Shown: positions 1-11,828 of the stretch, piece after piece | How the letters are laid out: each line of letters opens with the position of its first letter | How positions within the stretch are numbered: the first letter of the stretch is position 1 | DNA from: Amorphophallus konjac | Lineage: Eukaryota; Streptophyta; Magnoliopsida; Alismatales; Araceae | Direction: 5' to 3' | Length of the DNA stretch: 64,000 nucleotides | NCBI GenBank assembly: GCA_022559845.1 | Contig: CM040117.1 | Location: 17,136,856 to 17,200,855, forward strand | Notes under the pieces: model-generated | The model's database searches: none | The model's input: only the letters and a program-made list of their open reading frames with translations | What the model was told of the DNA's origin: nothing | Position numbers and translations under genes: made by a program

Positions 1-74
1 CATGCAGTTAAGTCACTGTCGGCATTCATAAAACATTTAAGAGCATTTAGAAGTTTTAGAGTTTAGAGGCTTAC

Positions 75-1599
75 CGATGCATAGGGGAACATATCCATAT
101 TGTCCTGATCACCCGCGCTAGGCACCGCAGCGACCCCGTGTCTCGAACCGCTATCCACCGCCTCGCGATGGGTACTCGGTCCGGATGTACCTCCTTTCCC
201 CGCCCTAGGCCGGGGAGGTACAGATAGCTCCATACCTACATTAGTCAAATGTCAGCATATATCATATCATAATCATAAGCATTTTCATAAGCATTTAGAG
301 TCGAGCATTTACCTGCAGTAAGGATGAGAAGCCGCCCATCATCGTCTGTCGGTCGGTGGTGCTCAGCGAGTCGAACAGAAACACCAGCACTGCAGCTCCC
401 CATGCATACTCTCCAGCTCCGTCCAAGTCCCGCAGCAGTGGGAGGCATCTGACGCTCACTCCATCCGCCCTCGTCACGAACAAAAGCTTCCTAAATAGTA
501 GCATCAGGAAGTGACGAAGGGTGATGTCCCCCTCCAGTCCTGGTCCTGCAGGCACTCTCTCTCGGGCTATGTCTGTCAGCCTCACGAGGTGCTCCTCTGG
601 CAGCTCTCCCACGGCTATCGCCGCTCCCCTCAGTCCTAAGCTCTCCTGAAGGGTCGCCCGTCCTAGCATCAACGAGTGGCGCCCTGGTCTCAACAAATCC
701 AGTCCGAGTAGCTCCTCCGCCATCTCTCGATAGTTGACGTGTGTGGTCCCGGTCACCGATGCTCCATGCGCTCTCAATCCCATGATCCTCGTGACGTCCT
801 CGAGCATATGGATCATGTGTCCCCACGGGAATAGGAAAGCCCGACTGATCGGATCCCACCTCTCATGCAGCGCGTTGAGCAGTGCTGTGTCGATCCTCAT
901 AACCTCAATGCTCAGTAGCTCGCCGAAGCCCATCGCCGCCAGTCTCTCTCTCTGGTAGTCCGGTAGTGCCAAGAATACTGCTCGGACCTGTAGCCAGGAA
1001 ATCTGGATCTATCTTATCCCCTGCATGCATTTAAACAGTCAAGGTCTGTCATCCATGTAGTTTGTAAAACATACATTGCATTGCATTGGAAAAATCAAAA
1101 ATCAAAATCACTCTGATTCCCAAATGCTCGTCCTTGGACCATTTCTTATACCCTAGCGGTCGTGCCCTGGACCGCCTGGTTCCCTAACGGTCGCTGGAAG
1201 GACCGCTAGGCACCCAACGAATAGGCATTGTTTGCCTCGTTTCCCTGAGCTTTGAAAATGGCCAAAAAGGCCTACATATCATATAATGGGTCCACAGACC
1301 CATTTCCATGCCATTCCCCATACATGCATCATCTAAGAAAATTAAAAGTTGAGGTTTTTGGGGTCGTCGGCCTACCTCCGATGATCGTTCCCCGGATGCC
1401 GCTGCCGGTGTTTCCTCCGCCGTATGGAGCTCCTCTTCATCCCCAGTGTCATCTGCAGCTCCTTCCTCCGCCGCGGGAGCCTCTTCCACCACCGGAGGGC
1501 CATTGGCCGTTCTTCCCCCTCCGGTGGGTTCACCGCCGCTGGAGGTTCTTCTTCCTCCTCTATCTACCGCCGAAAGTGCTTTATAGCCTTTCTCTTCAT
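75..1599 (-). pseudogene. Antisense plant-mobile-domain (PMD) gene of Tat-2, exons 1-3, decayed
   Basis: This gene lies antisense to the retrotransposon. Exon 1 (1376-1599, start MKRKAIKHF) encodes an acidic Glu/Ala/Pro-rich N-terminus and has an in-frame TAG at codon 12. Exon 2 (313-1020) holds the PMD core, with LHERWDPISRAFLFPWGHM followed by LEDVTRIMGLRAHG, the usual motif of aminotransferase-like plant mobile domains. Exon 3 (75-235) gives YLPGLGRGKEVHPDRVPIAR and then a 1-nt deletion relative to Tat-1 (161 versus 162 nt). Introns are GT-AG: 1021-1375, 236-312 and 1-74 (cut by the window edge). Exon 2 starts with a stop in the expected frame. PMD proteins occur both as host genes and inside transposons; a role for this one is unknown. 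Confidence 0.75.
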
Positions 1600-1910
1600 T
1601 TTAGGGATGGGGTGTGGTGATTCGCGGTGGTCGCCGGTGGGTCTTGTTGCCAGAGCGGCCGGAGTGGGTTGAGATGGTTTGAAACGAGATTGGGAATGGG
1701 AGAATGAAACGTCGTTCTATTTTTTGAATTCGCTTAGAGCTATGCGGTCTATAGCCATACCATTTTGGTCCTCTTAGCGGTCTTTGTCTTGACCGTTTGC
1801 CATCTGGGTCACCCTCCTCGAAGAATGTGAACCACCCTTGCCCAAGCGGACTACCTATAGACCGTCAGGGGTCCTTTGCGGTCCTTAGCTAGACCGTTTG
1901 TCACAGCTAA
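1150..1910. repeat. Palindrome units flanking PMD exon 1 of Tat-2
   Basis: Two clusters of AGCGGTC...GACCGC-type units with 6-12 nt loops are visible. One is in antisense intron 1 (about 1150-1205) and one is upstream of exon 1 (about 1740-1910). Tat-1 has units at the same two relative positions (25798-25890 and 25085-25255), but with stems of the TGACG...CGTCA type. Confidence 0.6.
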
Positions 1911-2912
1911 ATGTTATTGGTTTGAAACGAAATATCTGCTTGATTCTTGGCTCTATCTTTTGAATGGTTCATATCATATTTGGTGCTTATTTCTCTATTT
2001 TTCATATAATTGTTGATGGCTAATCCCTCTTATTGTCAAAAACATGAACGCCGTCGCAAAATCATCATATCATCACATCTCGTCCGACAGGTAAGTCAGG
2101 TAAGTATCCCAATCCCTAGTCCCTTAATGCATTACTATATGGTATCTATGATATACTACCTCGAGAACCGACTGGTCATTCATGTGTTCTGGGTTCTGAT
2201 GTTCCCCTTTAACAAAAATGATGATGATCTTGGTGCACATGTTTAATCATTGGATAGGCCGTTGTGTTGGAAGAGTTGGGGGACGATGGTTCTATCTTGC
2301 ACGCCATGGTTGCAAATAGTATCTTGACCCTAATTTCTCCGGTCTAGAAATACTATTATCGAGTATCTTCTTATTTTTTGTCCTTTGTTTGCATTCGTTT
2401 TGATAATTACTTTTATTTTAGCCCAGCATGCATTATGCGCATCTTTGAGCATTCATATGCCCTCATCTGTTTAAAGTGTCTCAGTAATGGTGGATAACTA
2501 TCTATCCATGGTCTTGAGTAAGGAGAGTCATTCCACTCTTAGTTGGAAGGTTTCCTTCGGTCTATTTGCTCGGTTTGGTTAGCTGAGGATTCCTGTCTGG
2601 ATTTTAGTTACTCGTCTCTTTACTCTTTCCATTTGCTCCGATCGACTATCAACTGTGCGTTCCAGTGAGGAGGTTGGTCGTGACTTTAGTTCTTTTAGTT
2701 GTTAGTTCCTCCAGGCATGTGTCATTCGGTTTGGCCATTCCTTGTGATTAGCTCAAAGTTTTTCGGAAGATTCTTATCACTCGTTAGTTGAGAACGGGTG
2801 TCAGTTTACCTTTGCACCCGCTTTTCAGTTCACTTCGCTTCATTTTCACTTTACCTCCATGTTCCATGTCACTTTCGCTTCACCTCTGCTCGTTCCCCTG
2901 CAAAGAGGACGT
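1600..2912. other. Non-coding 3' interior of Tat-2, upstream of the antisense gene
   Basis: No supported ORF. The segment corresponds to 24124-25369 of Tat-1. It lies between the antisense gene's start and the polypurine tract, so it would contain the antisense promoter. Palindromic CGGTC...GACCG units occur at about 1740-1910, just upstream of exon 1. Confidence 0.5.
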
Positions 2913-2926
2913 TAAGGAGGGGCATC
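2913..2926 (+). other. Polypurine tract of Tat-2
   Basis: A purine-rich tract ending AAGGAGGGGCATC directly precedes the 3' LTR start. The same sequence, reverse-complemented, follows the Tat-1 3' LTR at 24111-24123. Confidence 0.7.
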
Positions 2927-3184
2927 TGTTGACACCCATTTTATGACCAATGAGTTGGGTCATCTCCTTATCTATATTTTATGATGTCCCGAATTATTCG
3001 TCGGTTTATTGGGCCATTGTTGGTCAGTCTTTGGGCTTATTTTATGGGTTATTCTCCCTTATTAGGCCTAGTTCCTCTGATTTTTCGATATTACAGCTTA
3101 TTAGGCCTGGATAAGGGCTAATAAGGATCATTTTGAAGATTAACTTAGAGATGTATCGGCCTTTATCTCTTTTGCCACGTCTGC

Positions 3185-4205
3185 TAGCCTAGCGGTCTAT
3201 CGTACGACCGTTTGGCGGGCGTTGGCGGTCCTTTGCTAGACCGCTAAGAGGCAGAGAGTCCTATAGGGTCTCTTTGTGCTTATCTTTTCTGACGAATGAG
3301 CCATGTGGTCTATCGCTAGACCGTTTATTAAGCACTTGCGGTCTATCGCTATACTGTTTATTGGGCACTTACGATCTATCGCAAGACCGTTTGGGGAGAC
3401 AGAGAGTCTTGCTCTATCTGTTCTTCCTTTGCTTCACCGTGGTCGAGCTAGTGTCCTTAGTTTGTTGATTTCTCTCTAGATAGAGGCTCTCAGAACCTTC
3501 TGTTTGTTTCTATGTACTCTTGGCAGTATTATCTTTGAGATTTATCTAGTTTCAGGCCAATTTTTGTGTCATTATCCTCTAACTCGAACCTAAGGTTTGG
3601 GGCCCTATAAATAGGACCCTTGACTTCATGACTTGAGGAGGAGATTTCTGGAGCTTGCCACGAAGTGCTGCTGCATTCTGGAGCGAGTACCAACCAGGGA
3701 GAAGTCATTTCTACGTCCGTAAGGTTTCTGGTTCAGGGAGTATTAAGTTCCATTAGTTGTTTTTGGTGTCCTTTTCTCTTAGTTTTGGTCTTTTTCCCTT
3801 GCATCATCAAAGCATATTCCCTCTTCTTTTTCCATGTTCTCTGCACTCAGACCACGTTTTAAAACATCCTCCTATCTTTTCCACGCCCCACAGGGTTAAA
3901 AAATCACCAACCCATAGGTATTTACCCCTCCTTTTATGCACTTTAGTTTAATTGCATTATAGATACTACACTAGTCCAAGGGCTTATTGGGTCATTTTTC
4001 TTGGTGTCTACATTCTTTTGCAGGTTTACAAGGTTCATTGCATGAGGCCCAGCTCTTCTAGCCGGCCAGGAGGGGTGGAGATTCAAAGTTTCACGCTACT
4101 GTTCTGGGTGCCCTTCTGGTCTCTTGAAGGACCGTTCGCAAATGCTAGGCGGTCTATCGTAGGACCGTTTTCCGTTGTTTAGCGACCATCTGGAAGACCG
4201 TTTTC
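3185..4205. repeat. Two palindrome clusters in the Tat-2 LTR
   Basis: The upstream cluster (about 3185-3390) has several AGCGGTC...GACCGTT units, and the downstream cluster (about 4105-4205) has three. They flank the TATA box. The Tat-1 LTR has clusters on both sides of its TATA box in the same places, with a different stem. Confidence 0.65.
3606..3613 (+). promoter_or_regulatory. TATA box of the Tat-2 LTR
   Basis: TATAAATA sits in the context CCCTATAAATAGGACCC. The same box with the same surroundings occurs in both Tat-1 LTRs (23376-23383 and 61257-61264, minus strand), so it is a conserved LTR core promoter. Confidence 0.65.
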
Positions 4206-4592
4206 CTTTTGCAGCACCTGGTTTTCTTTCTCTCCCGTGGGCAGGTGACTTCACTCGGCTCTTTCCAAGGTACATATTACGGTTCTACTGTGTTATTTAC
4301 ATTGGTGGCGATCACATCATTTTTATTTGGGCATTGTTCATTATCTTGTCTTCTCTTTATTTTAGTTGCTCTACACCCCCGGTGTGTTTTCTTTCATTCC
4401 TTTGCTCCACGCCCACGGCGTGTGCTTTTATTTCTCCTCTTTTCATTTCTGTAATATTTGAGATGACATGCCCACATGCTTTAATTTTATGTTGATTGCT
4501 TGAGTTAGTGCACCACTTGCTCACACACATTTTTCATATCACATCAATCACCACCCATTCACACCATCACAATCACAATAGAATTATCAACA

Positions 4593-6060
4593 GTCATGAA
4601 TTGGTATAAGCTCTACCCTCTCCTCCAGATTGAAAGTATAAAAATTGTCATGTGGCACATTCAATTCTTCATTAACCCAAATTGCATTGTTCAAGCAAAT
4701 GTTCAATTCTTGTTCTATCTTCACTTCATCTTCCTTCCCATCTTCAAAGAAACTCTCATCAAATTCAGGGAGAAACAATAAAGGGGTTTGATTTTGAACA
4801 TTAGTTGCTTCTCCTCCTCCCCCAACTTAAGATCGTCAGTTTCTCTAGCTTTCTCCTCATAAGGATAATCAAGCGCAAGCTCCTCAATTTCAAATTGAAC
4901 ATGATCATAAACTAATTCATCATCTTCCTTTATTTCTTTTCCAACACATTTCTCAATCCCGTCAAATTCCTTAGAGTTCTCATTTAAAATATGCTGACAT
5001 GATCTCTCCATAATCCCTTCATCTTCAGAATCAAAATTGATTCGAGTGTTATGATATTGAGGAATCAAGGATTGATCACAATCAGTGCGAAGGACTTGAT
5101 GAGAAGGAATGGGCCCATAGTGGTCAAAGAATTGATCTCCCTCTATGCTTTTGACTTCCTCAATCAGCCTGTTGATTCGCTCTTGGAGGGATCGACTTAG
5201 GAGAATTAGTTGATTGAATTGATCATCTGGGTGGATATTCGAGGACGGAAGAGATGAATAGCAAGGAGGAGAGTGATGTTGGACTGGATCATAATAGTCA
5301 TCAGAGTTTGGGGCCCAAATTTGATTTTCATTATTCTCTTCTTCTCCCCCCAACTTAGACTCCTCATTATTTTTCTTGGCCGTTACAAATTGAGATTCAT
5401 TAGCTTCCCCCCAATTCTCCTGATATGACTGCTCCATATTATCCTTATCGTCAAAAATTATTTGAGAGTTACTGGGTTGAGAAATTATGGATTGATCATT
5501 TAGGTCATAATTAGGAAATGAGTTTTCTAAGTTTTCAACAGGGAGGTTAGCATTTAGGTCCATTTTGAACTCTTTATCAAGTCGGTCAAACTGATCTTGA
5601 ATGGACTATTGATTGGCCAAAATGAGTTGAGTCAATTGATTAAACTTATCTTCGAAATTAGCTTGTGGAGGAGCTAGATGTGTTGGGTTGTACTCAGACT
5701 GGGGTGAATAAAGATCAGAATAAGAATTAGTCTGGTACTGAGGTGACTGTGAATAGATGGGTTGTCCTTGAGATTGGACTTGATTGTAAGGATCATTGGA
5801 ATATGAAGCCCAATCTGAAAAGTGTAAGCTTGAAGGATTTTGCATGTGGTCTTAGAAATGTGACCAAGAAGATGATTGTTGATTTTCCCACCTAGGATAT
5901 GGATTAGGGGTGGAAAAATCCGAAGGCAATTGGTATGGTTCTTGGGTAAGAGGTTAATTGTAAACCCCATTGTGGACGAATGAAGAATCTTGATGATATT
6001 GGGCAAATGAAGGATTTGAATTCAAGTAGCCCGCATGGTTGAACATGAAAGAATCCATTA
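4593..6060 (-). pseudogene. Q/N/S-rich ORF of F2, function unknown, interrupted
   Basis: The frame opens at about 6060 (MDSFMFNHAGYLNSNPSF) and can be followed for about 480 codons. It has three in-frame stops (after HNGVYN, after SSWSHF and after LILANQ) and a frameshift near 4770. It then continues through FLPEFDESFFEDGKE to 4593, where Tat-2 interrupts it. The composition is polar: Gln/Asn/Ser/Tyr-rich in the N-terminal half and acidic later. A segment around SLQERINRLIEEVKS is predicted helical. There is no zinc knuckle and no recognisable enzyme motif. By position it replaces gag, but I do not recognise the family. Confidence 0.5.
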
Positions 6061-7330
6061 ATGGGTCCGAACAAAAGTGGATGTGACAATGAAAAAGGCC
6101 CAAGAAAGAGTGATGATTATTTTTTTATTTTAATTTTTTATATTGTTTTGTTTTATTTTACAGGAAAATCTTTTTTTCTCTTTTTCTATTTTTTTGTTTT
6201 GTTTTGTTGAAGCAATGCTATGAATTAATTCCTAAATGAATGGCTTATGCAACAATGATGATGATTTTTTTTGAGTTTTGAAAAATTATGCAATGAATGA
6301 ATTACTAAATGCAAATTTTATGAATTAATCACTATATGAATGCAAACATGATGATGCTCTCTTTTATTTTTATTTTTATTTTTTATTTTTTATGCAAAGA
6401 GGATTGTCACTCACTATCAAATTGGTCAACCGGCTAGGTAAGAGGTGGGGTTGTGGGAGGACTCCCCCTATCTTCGTAGGGTCCTAATTAAATAACCACA
6501 AGTCCGTTTAGGCGTTTGTCTTTTAACCTCTAGCCTTAGACACCAATTTTCTAAAATAGTAATAAATTCTAAAACTCTTTTTTGAAAATGTGAAACCTTC
6601 TCAGGACAATCTACCTTCGGGGTATTTCACGGTACAACCTGCCCGGCTTCCGTGGGGGAATCCATAGGTGCGGGGACTTATGGAGGTCTTAGAAAAGTGA
6701 GTTCCAGTCCAAAGAGATGGAATGCTCAATGGAGGGTCCTCCTAATTCCAAGAGGGGTATAAGAACCTAATGTGTCTTTAAGAAGTGGAAACAGAAAGAA
6801 GAGAATTTCTCTTTTTTTTTAAAAAAATGAGAATGCAAGTGAATAGAAAATCAACTAAAATGCACAATAGATGAAATGGATGCTACTAGAATGAAAACAT
6901 GATGGCATGATTTTTTTCAATAAGAGATGAATGCAAGGAACTATCAAATAAAAATAACAAAGAACATGCAAATTTATTGCAAAATAAAGCCTAAAATGAT
7001 ATTTTTGTGTTTTCTGATTTTTATAGATTTTTAGGAAATTTTTAGATTTTTTCAGAATTTTTCAGAATTATTCAAAACATGACCTGTACTTACGTTTCTG
7101 ACCTTTAACGACGCTTGATTTTCCTTGATTTTTTGATTTCCAGCTTTCTGTTACAGTTTCAGGCTTCAGCGGCGTTTTCTATGACAATTTAGTTTCTAAG
7201 ATTTTCATGTCTAAATTTATGATTTTATGATTTTCTATTTTTTATTTTTCCTGTAAAATAAAAATAGAAAAAATAGTATTCACATATATACATCAAACAC
7301 AAGAATTTCTAACAAAAAATAATAATTTCT
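6061..7330. other. F2 5' leader, AT-rich, non-coding
   Basis: The leader lies between the primer site and the ORF. It contains long T-rich tracts (about 6118-6210 and 6360-6395 on the + strand) and no credible ORF. The one structured part is the conserved module at 6631-6685. Confidence 0.55.
6631..6685 (-). other. Conserved leader module, F2 copy
   Basis: This 55-nt block aligns with 59669-59724 (Tat-1 leader) at about 46 of 56 positions with one gap, and with 14155-14210 (D LTR). On the + strand it begins GGTACAA and ends GGGGACTTATGGAG. In all three elements it has the same orientation relative to transcription. Confidence 0.65.
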
Positions 7331-7350
7331 TCCCCGACAATGGCGCTAAA
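7331..7350 (-). other. Primer-binding-type site of F2
   Basis: On the minus strand, TTTAGCGCCATTGTCGGGGA follows the LTR end (GCGCATCA) after three bases. It resembles the TGGCGCCGTTGCCGGGG sequence found next to the 5' LTR of many plant elements, which fixes F2's orientation. Confidence 0.6.
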
Positions 7351-8204
7351 AATTGATGCGCTCGACAAATGTCGTTCAAAAATACCGTGTCACACACAAT
7401 TTCAAAATTATTAACCGCACTCACTCACTTAAATAGATTTGGAGATACGAGTAAAGTGGTGAATAGCGACTCGATCCCACGAGAAGGAAATATTTTTAAT
7501 TTTAAAATCCGTTGAAAAATTCTTATATTTGAGAAAGAATCATTTTGGAGTGCGTTTATACAAAAAGAAAATCAAGATGTATGGAAATAAATCTGAAGAA
7601 AATGAGAGGGATTCAGAAGAGAAGTTTGGAAGAGATAGAGAGAGAAAAGAAACCACAATTTGCCAAAATAAATTTTTATTACTAAAGAAATAAAAGTTAC
7701 AATCTATGAAAATAAAAAAGTACAACTTGTAAATGAAAGAAAAGGGAAGAAATGTAGCCGAGGATTGGAAGATTGACGCTGCCACGCCGTGCCGAGCTTT
7801 TGATTATCGCCCCGCCTTGGAGTTAAACGCCGCCGTGAGAGGACCAAAAGAGAAGTTCTACCTTGGGGAGATGAGAAAGAAGTTTGGAAGATGGAGAGAG
7901 ATAGAGGAAGAGGAGAAGAAAACTTAAAATAGACGTGTGTGCATGAATTTGAAAAAAGGGGAAAAGATGAGGCTACGTGAAGAGAAATGGAGAAATAGTG
8001 AAAGAAAATGGTGAAAACAGAGGGTGAAAGAAATGAGAATAGCTTGAAAACGGAGAAGAATTAGGAGATGCGGAAGAAGAGAAAGTTAAAGAGCATTGAA
8101 AATTCTACAACTAACCTAAAGACTAAAAATTAAAATACAAAACAAAAATGGAAGAAAAAGGCTTGGAAAACTCGCTAAGCTCCTTTTGGTCGCTCACGAG
8201 TGGG

Positions 8205-8212
8205 TTTATATA
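8205..8212 (-). promoter_or_regulatory. TATA box of the F2 LTR
   Basis: TATATAAA on the minus strand, in the context CTATATAAACCCAC, with no better TATA candidate nearby. Confidence 0.5.
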
Positions 8213-8437
8213 GAGTTTATAGGGGCTTCAATGATTAGCAGGCCAAATCTCGCTCATTAAGCCTCTAGCCATCAAAGGGAGTGAGTTAAGGGGACGTTAT
8301 GGAGTCTTCAGAGGCATCAGTTACGCAACTGAAGAGGCGACTGGGAGGCCGGTCATTCATTTGAATGTGTGACTAAGAAGACGGGCGCCATTTCTTTATT
8401 GTCATATTTTATTTCCTGCCTCGAAACATGTGTCAAG

Positions 8438-8890
8438 AAGGGGGCGCTTGGGGCCTGGGCGCCTCTTAAAGGGAGCTTGGTACCCTGGGAACCTCTTTCA
8501 TGGATTTCCCGCCACTTTCTACCTCGCTTCACGTGCCAATTTAAAGAAGCGACTGCTCAATAGCTTGCCTATTCAACATTTCCGTACTTTGACTGCTATC
8601 TCGAGTTGTGCAAAAGTGCCTCGAACTGTGAGCTTTGAAAGGGGCACCAAGGCAGATGGGCGCCTTCTTCAATTGGGCACCCATTCACATGGGCACCTCC
8701 TTCTTCTCTTCTATTTCTTTTCAGCTTTTTCTACAAGTCTTGGAAAGGGGCGCCCAGGAGCCTGGGCGCCTTCTTCAAGGGGGCGCCCAGGGGCCTGGGT
8801 GCCTCTTTCATTTCTGTCCCTTTTTTTTTCTTTTTCTGCAACTGTGGAATGGCCGCCCATGTGCCTGGTCGCCTCCTTCAAATGGGCCTG
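8438..8890. repeat. GGCGCC-type palindrome array in the F2 LTR
   Basis: Several units are built on GGCGCCCAGG...CCTGGGCGCC. The best one is 8749-8770: two perfect 10-bp arms with a 2-nt loop. Units are separated by short pyrimidine-rich spacers such as TTCTTCAA. The array lies upstream of the TATA box in transcription direction. Confidence 0.7.
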
Positions 8891-9110
8891 CAAAAGATCA
8901 AATACCCATTGTGCTTAATCCAAGAATAGTTATGCAACTTCTTAAATATTTCTCATTGTCATTTTTGCTCAGAAATGATGATAAAATACATGCAGACTCA
9001 AATTATGTGTGAGAGTAAAATTATGTGTTCAAATTGCACAACTTTGTTCTCTTAACGCATAGAAATGATATATGTGATGCAAGTTATGATACAAAATGTG
9101 ATACTCATCA

Positions 9111-11810
9111 TCTACCGAGACAAAAGCCCAACTCAAGATCACACGGTCTAAAAGCACCAACACATACAAGATCTCACTGTCATGTATGCTACACTGACTT
9201 CGGATAAAGCCGAACACAGACTACCCGACAAGTTACGTAAACCATGACGGAAACCAGTCACGAAAGCCATAAGTCAAGTGTCATGTGACAGAAGTACAGC
9301 CTCACTAGTAGAAAAGCCAGATGCATCTACTGACGTCTTACACTGTGCCTCAAGCATCTCCCACTCACCTCGAATGTGGTAACTGAGACACCGAACAAAG
9401 TAACCAAGGAACAACAGTAACGAGTGACTAGTCAGGGTCACGCCCGTCGGCACTGGTCCAAACGCCCTGACCACGTGTGCGCACATAAGCTCAATGTCTG
9501 GAGCCAGGCCTCTAGCTGGTTTTCTCCTCCCGCTGGACTCTCACCGCTAGACAAAGGGGCCCACGGCAACCAGCCTACAAACCATCTCTACTGGGAACTC
9601 GGCCTGCCACCACTCCCAGGTGGGCCAACATACGGAAGTGTCGTCAGTCTACGACTAGAGGTGGGTCACTAGACACAAAGACTCAAAATAGTGAACACCG
9701 AAGTACAGATAGGCTAAGCACGCACCTATCGCACGTACTACAGAGTACAAGGTAGCTCATAACTGCTACCAGACTCAGGACAATCAACTAGACCTGCTCA
9801 CAATGATCATTGAGTCACAAGACTCGGGTCAAGATCGTCGCACATCACGGCAACACGCCGTTAATCAACCTAGTCGCTAAGCCAAATCACGGTAAAACAC
9901 ATGGAAGACGGCACACAATAACCAAATCCACATCATTAATAATGAGTCCTCGGCCTCCAAGCCGCACAATGGACTCACAATTCCGTATAACACGAAGCAC
10001 AGAACATGAGGGATCACCGAAGCCGTCAAAACACATGGACATGTAAACCGAGGTACGATGATACCTCCAAGCGTCCAAACCCAAGTCTCGATCCTTACAG
10101 GATAGACGAGACACTCACGAGGTCACGTGTCAACCACTGGGTCACAACCAGGTTAACCAGGAACCATAATGAGCCCCGAAACAACACGAAACACTGCTCG
10201 GTACAATGGCACTCCCAGACACCCTATAACACGGTCACAACCCTCATAGGATGACCAAGACATCCACGGAACAATGGGCTAACCAAGGGGTCGAAGCCAC
10301 CATAACTGAAAGCCAAACCGGTAAAGAAAACACCCAAAAGGCAGTCGTGGTTGCGAGCTAGCCGCGGTTACACCTGCCGCGGTTCTCAACAAGCCGCGCT
10401 CACAAGAAAAACCCAGACGTGGTTAAGGACTAGCTGCGTTTACACCAGTCACTACATAGTCGTGGTTCCAGACAAACCGCTTCTGGCCTATGTACGGAAA
10501 ACACAGAAAGAGAGAAGAAGAAGACAGAGTCAATGTTTCACGAAGTGGAGTTGACTCAAAGACAGACGCGGTTCCAAGATAACCGCAGTCATCTAGATGC
10601 GGTTACGCATTGACCGCGAGCATCCTAGCCACGGTACGCCACAGACCATGTCTAGAAGAAGGCAAAGCAGGTGGAGACGAAGATAGGCAGACGCAGTTTC
10701 AAGGCAACTACGGCTGTCAAACGCGGTTGAACGCTGACCGCGTTCTCTCCCCGCCATACACGTCGAACCAACAAAGCCTGAAAAGTGGTAGCGGTTCAAG
10801 ACCAACCGCTACCAAGGTTGAGAGTCGAACGCGGTTTCTGGGGAACTGCGTTCAGCCTCCGGCCCGAAATCCGCTAGACTTCACAAAACCTGGTCTTTTC
10901 ACTCCCCAATCGCTCCTAAACGACGGGGAAACATCCCTAGAGTTGATATCAACCTTCCACAAGCCGGAAGGGATCAAACCAACCACAAAACAGTAAGAAA
11001 CGGGCAATTCCCACGAATCGACCCAAAACGAGTCACGCGAGCATTCAGCCTCATACGGGCCCCAAATCACGATCAAAGGGAGTTAAACAGGCGGGAATCG
11101 AATCCCAACATGCCAGGGAAACCATCGCCTAGAACGGCGATCTCGGCTCTCACCCCCGAAACATGATTTCACCCTTAAAGCTGGAAAACCAGCTCAAACT
11201 CACACCGTTCAGCTCCAAATCACGAGGGAATGCAGGAAAAGAGTAGGGTATCCATCCCCCTACCTCCACCGAAGATCTCACGCACCGAAACGGCCAAACC
11301 ACGCTGAAAACCATCACACGAACAACCCACGCCGACTTTGAATCAACGAATGGGATCTTGCCTACGCCATGCTCCAATTCTCGCGCCATCACGCCCCAGG
11401 TCAACTCCATGCCATCATCACCTCGTCCAGCTCCGCCACGGTCGTGCACCCGGGGGAGAGGAGAAGAGAGGAGAGAACGGAGAGGGGGAGAGTGAGAAAC
11501 GTGAGAAGAGAGAGGGGAGAGGAAAGGGTTAAGAAAAAGGAAATAGGAAATTAGCAATTTTCGTAAAATCTGATTTTTGACACGAAATTTCATAAACTCA
11601 GAAAAATACAGAAAAATAGTCTTCGCGGTCCTCGAACGAGCACAACGCACCTGTAGCATCCCGGAGTCTCAAAACTAAACGGTTTACTCTCCATGGGATT
11701 CCACAAGTTATACAAGGGAAAAACATGGGTGGATCTTAAAACACAATCATAGACTTACGAAAGTGCTCCGAAAGCTCTCTGATTCGATCCGAAGAATCTA
11801 GGGTATTACA
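9111..11810 (-). repeat. 3' LTR of C, truncated by F2
   Basis: The LTR begins (minus strand) TGTAATACCC at 11810. It shares its backbone with the A, B and E LTRs: a TACGACTAG block near 9650, the splice-donor context at 11262-11270 and a CT-rich first exon region (11455-11530 on the + strand is GA-rich). About 300-400 bp present at the left end of the B LTR are missing. Confidence 0.65.
10340..10860. repeat. CGCGGTT-type palindrome array in the C LTR
   Basis: Roughly a dozen units with arms of the type ACGCGGTT...AACCGCGT are visible. The clearest is 10788-10812: GTAGCGGTT and AACCGCTAC, perfect 9-bp arms around a 7-nt loop. The array lies downstream of the putative LTR intron donor (11262-11263, minus). 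Confidence 0.7.
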
Positions 11811-11828
11811 GCCTCCCCATCCTTTAAG
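11811..11828 (-). other. Polypurine tract of C
   Basis: On the minus strand CTTAAAGGATGGGGAGGC directly precedes TGTAATACCC. B has the equivalent CTTTAAGGGGGGAGGGC at 34327-34343. Confidence 0.6.

Larger units (their letters stand above)
1..4592 (+). mobile_element. Tat-2: 3' part of a Tat-type Ty3/gypsy LTR retrotransposon
   Basis: Only the 3' interior and the 3' LTR (2927-4592) are in the window; gag and pol would lie to the left. The assignment rests on homology with Tat-1 (22361 to the right edge): the same purine tract before the LTR, the same LTR start TGTTGACACC, and the same antisense plant-mobile-domain gene. The LTR ends in TCAACA, after which F2's reading frame resumes at 4593, so this element is inserted in F2. 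The target duplication cannot be checked because the left end is outside the window. Confidence 0.8.
2927..4592 (+). repeat. 3' LTR of Tat-2
   Basis: The LTR is 1666 bp, begins TGTTGACACC and ends TCAACA. It aligns along most of its length with the Tat-1 LTR (22361-24110, opposite strand), including the GGTGGCGATCACAT block near 4305. The last ~100 bp are clearly diverged. The end at 4592 is supported by the TG...CA termini and by F2 coding sequence starting immediately after it. Confidence 0.75.
4593..9110 (-). mobile_element. F2: 5' part of an unclassified LTR retrotransposon
   Basis: In its own direction F2 has a 5' LTR (9110 to 7354), a primer-binding-type sequence (7350 to 7331), an AT-rich leader and one long degenerate Q/N/S-rich ORF running to 4593, where Tat-2 cuts it. 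No protease, RT or integrase is seen in the part present. It could be a non-autonomous element, or an autonomous one whose pol lies left of the window. The LTR right end (GATACTCATCA, 9110) abuts sequence that aligns with the B LTR, so F2 is inserted in element C. Confidence 0.65.
7354..9110 (-). repeat. 5' LTR of F2
   Basis: The LTR is 1757 bp. On the + strand it begins TGATGCGCTCG and ends GATACTCATCA, giving TGATG/CATCA terminal inverted ends. It contains a TATA box (8205-8212) with a palindrome array upstream of it in the transcription direction. The second LTR is outside the window, so the right boundary rests on terminal bases and on the adjoining C homology. Confidence 0.6.

Noticed and set aside
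1252..1672. Pro/Leu- and Ser-rich frames on the + strand at 1252-1672
   Set aside because: They are the reverse side of PMD exon 1 of Tat-2, whose minus-strand frame and splice donor match the Tat-1 gene.
11338..11554. Arg/Glu/Gly-rich frames on the + strand in the C LTR
   Set aside because: This is the complement of the CT-rich LTR leader, simple sequence with no motif.
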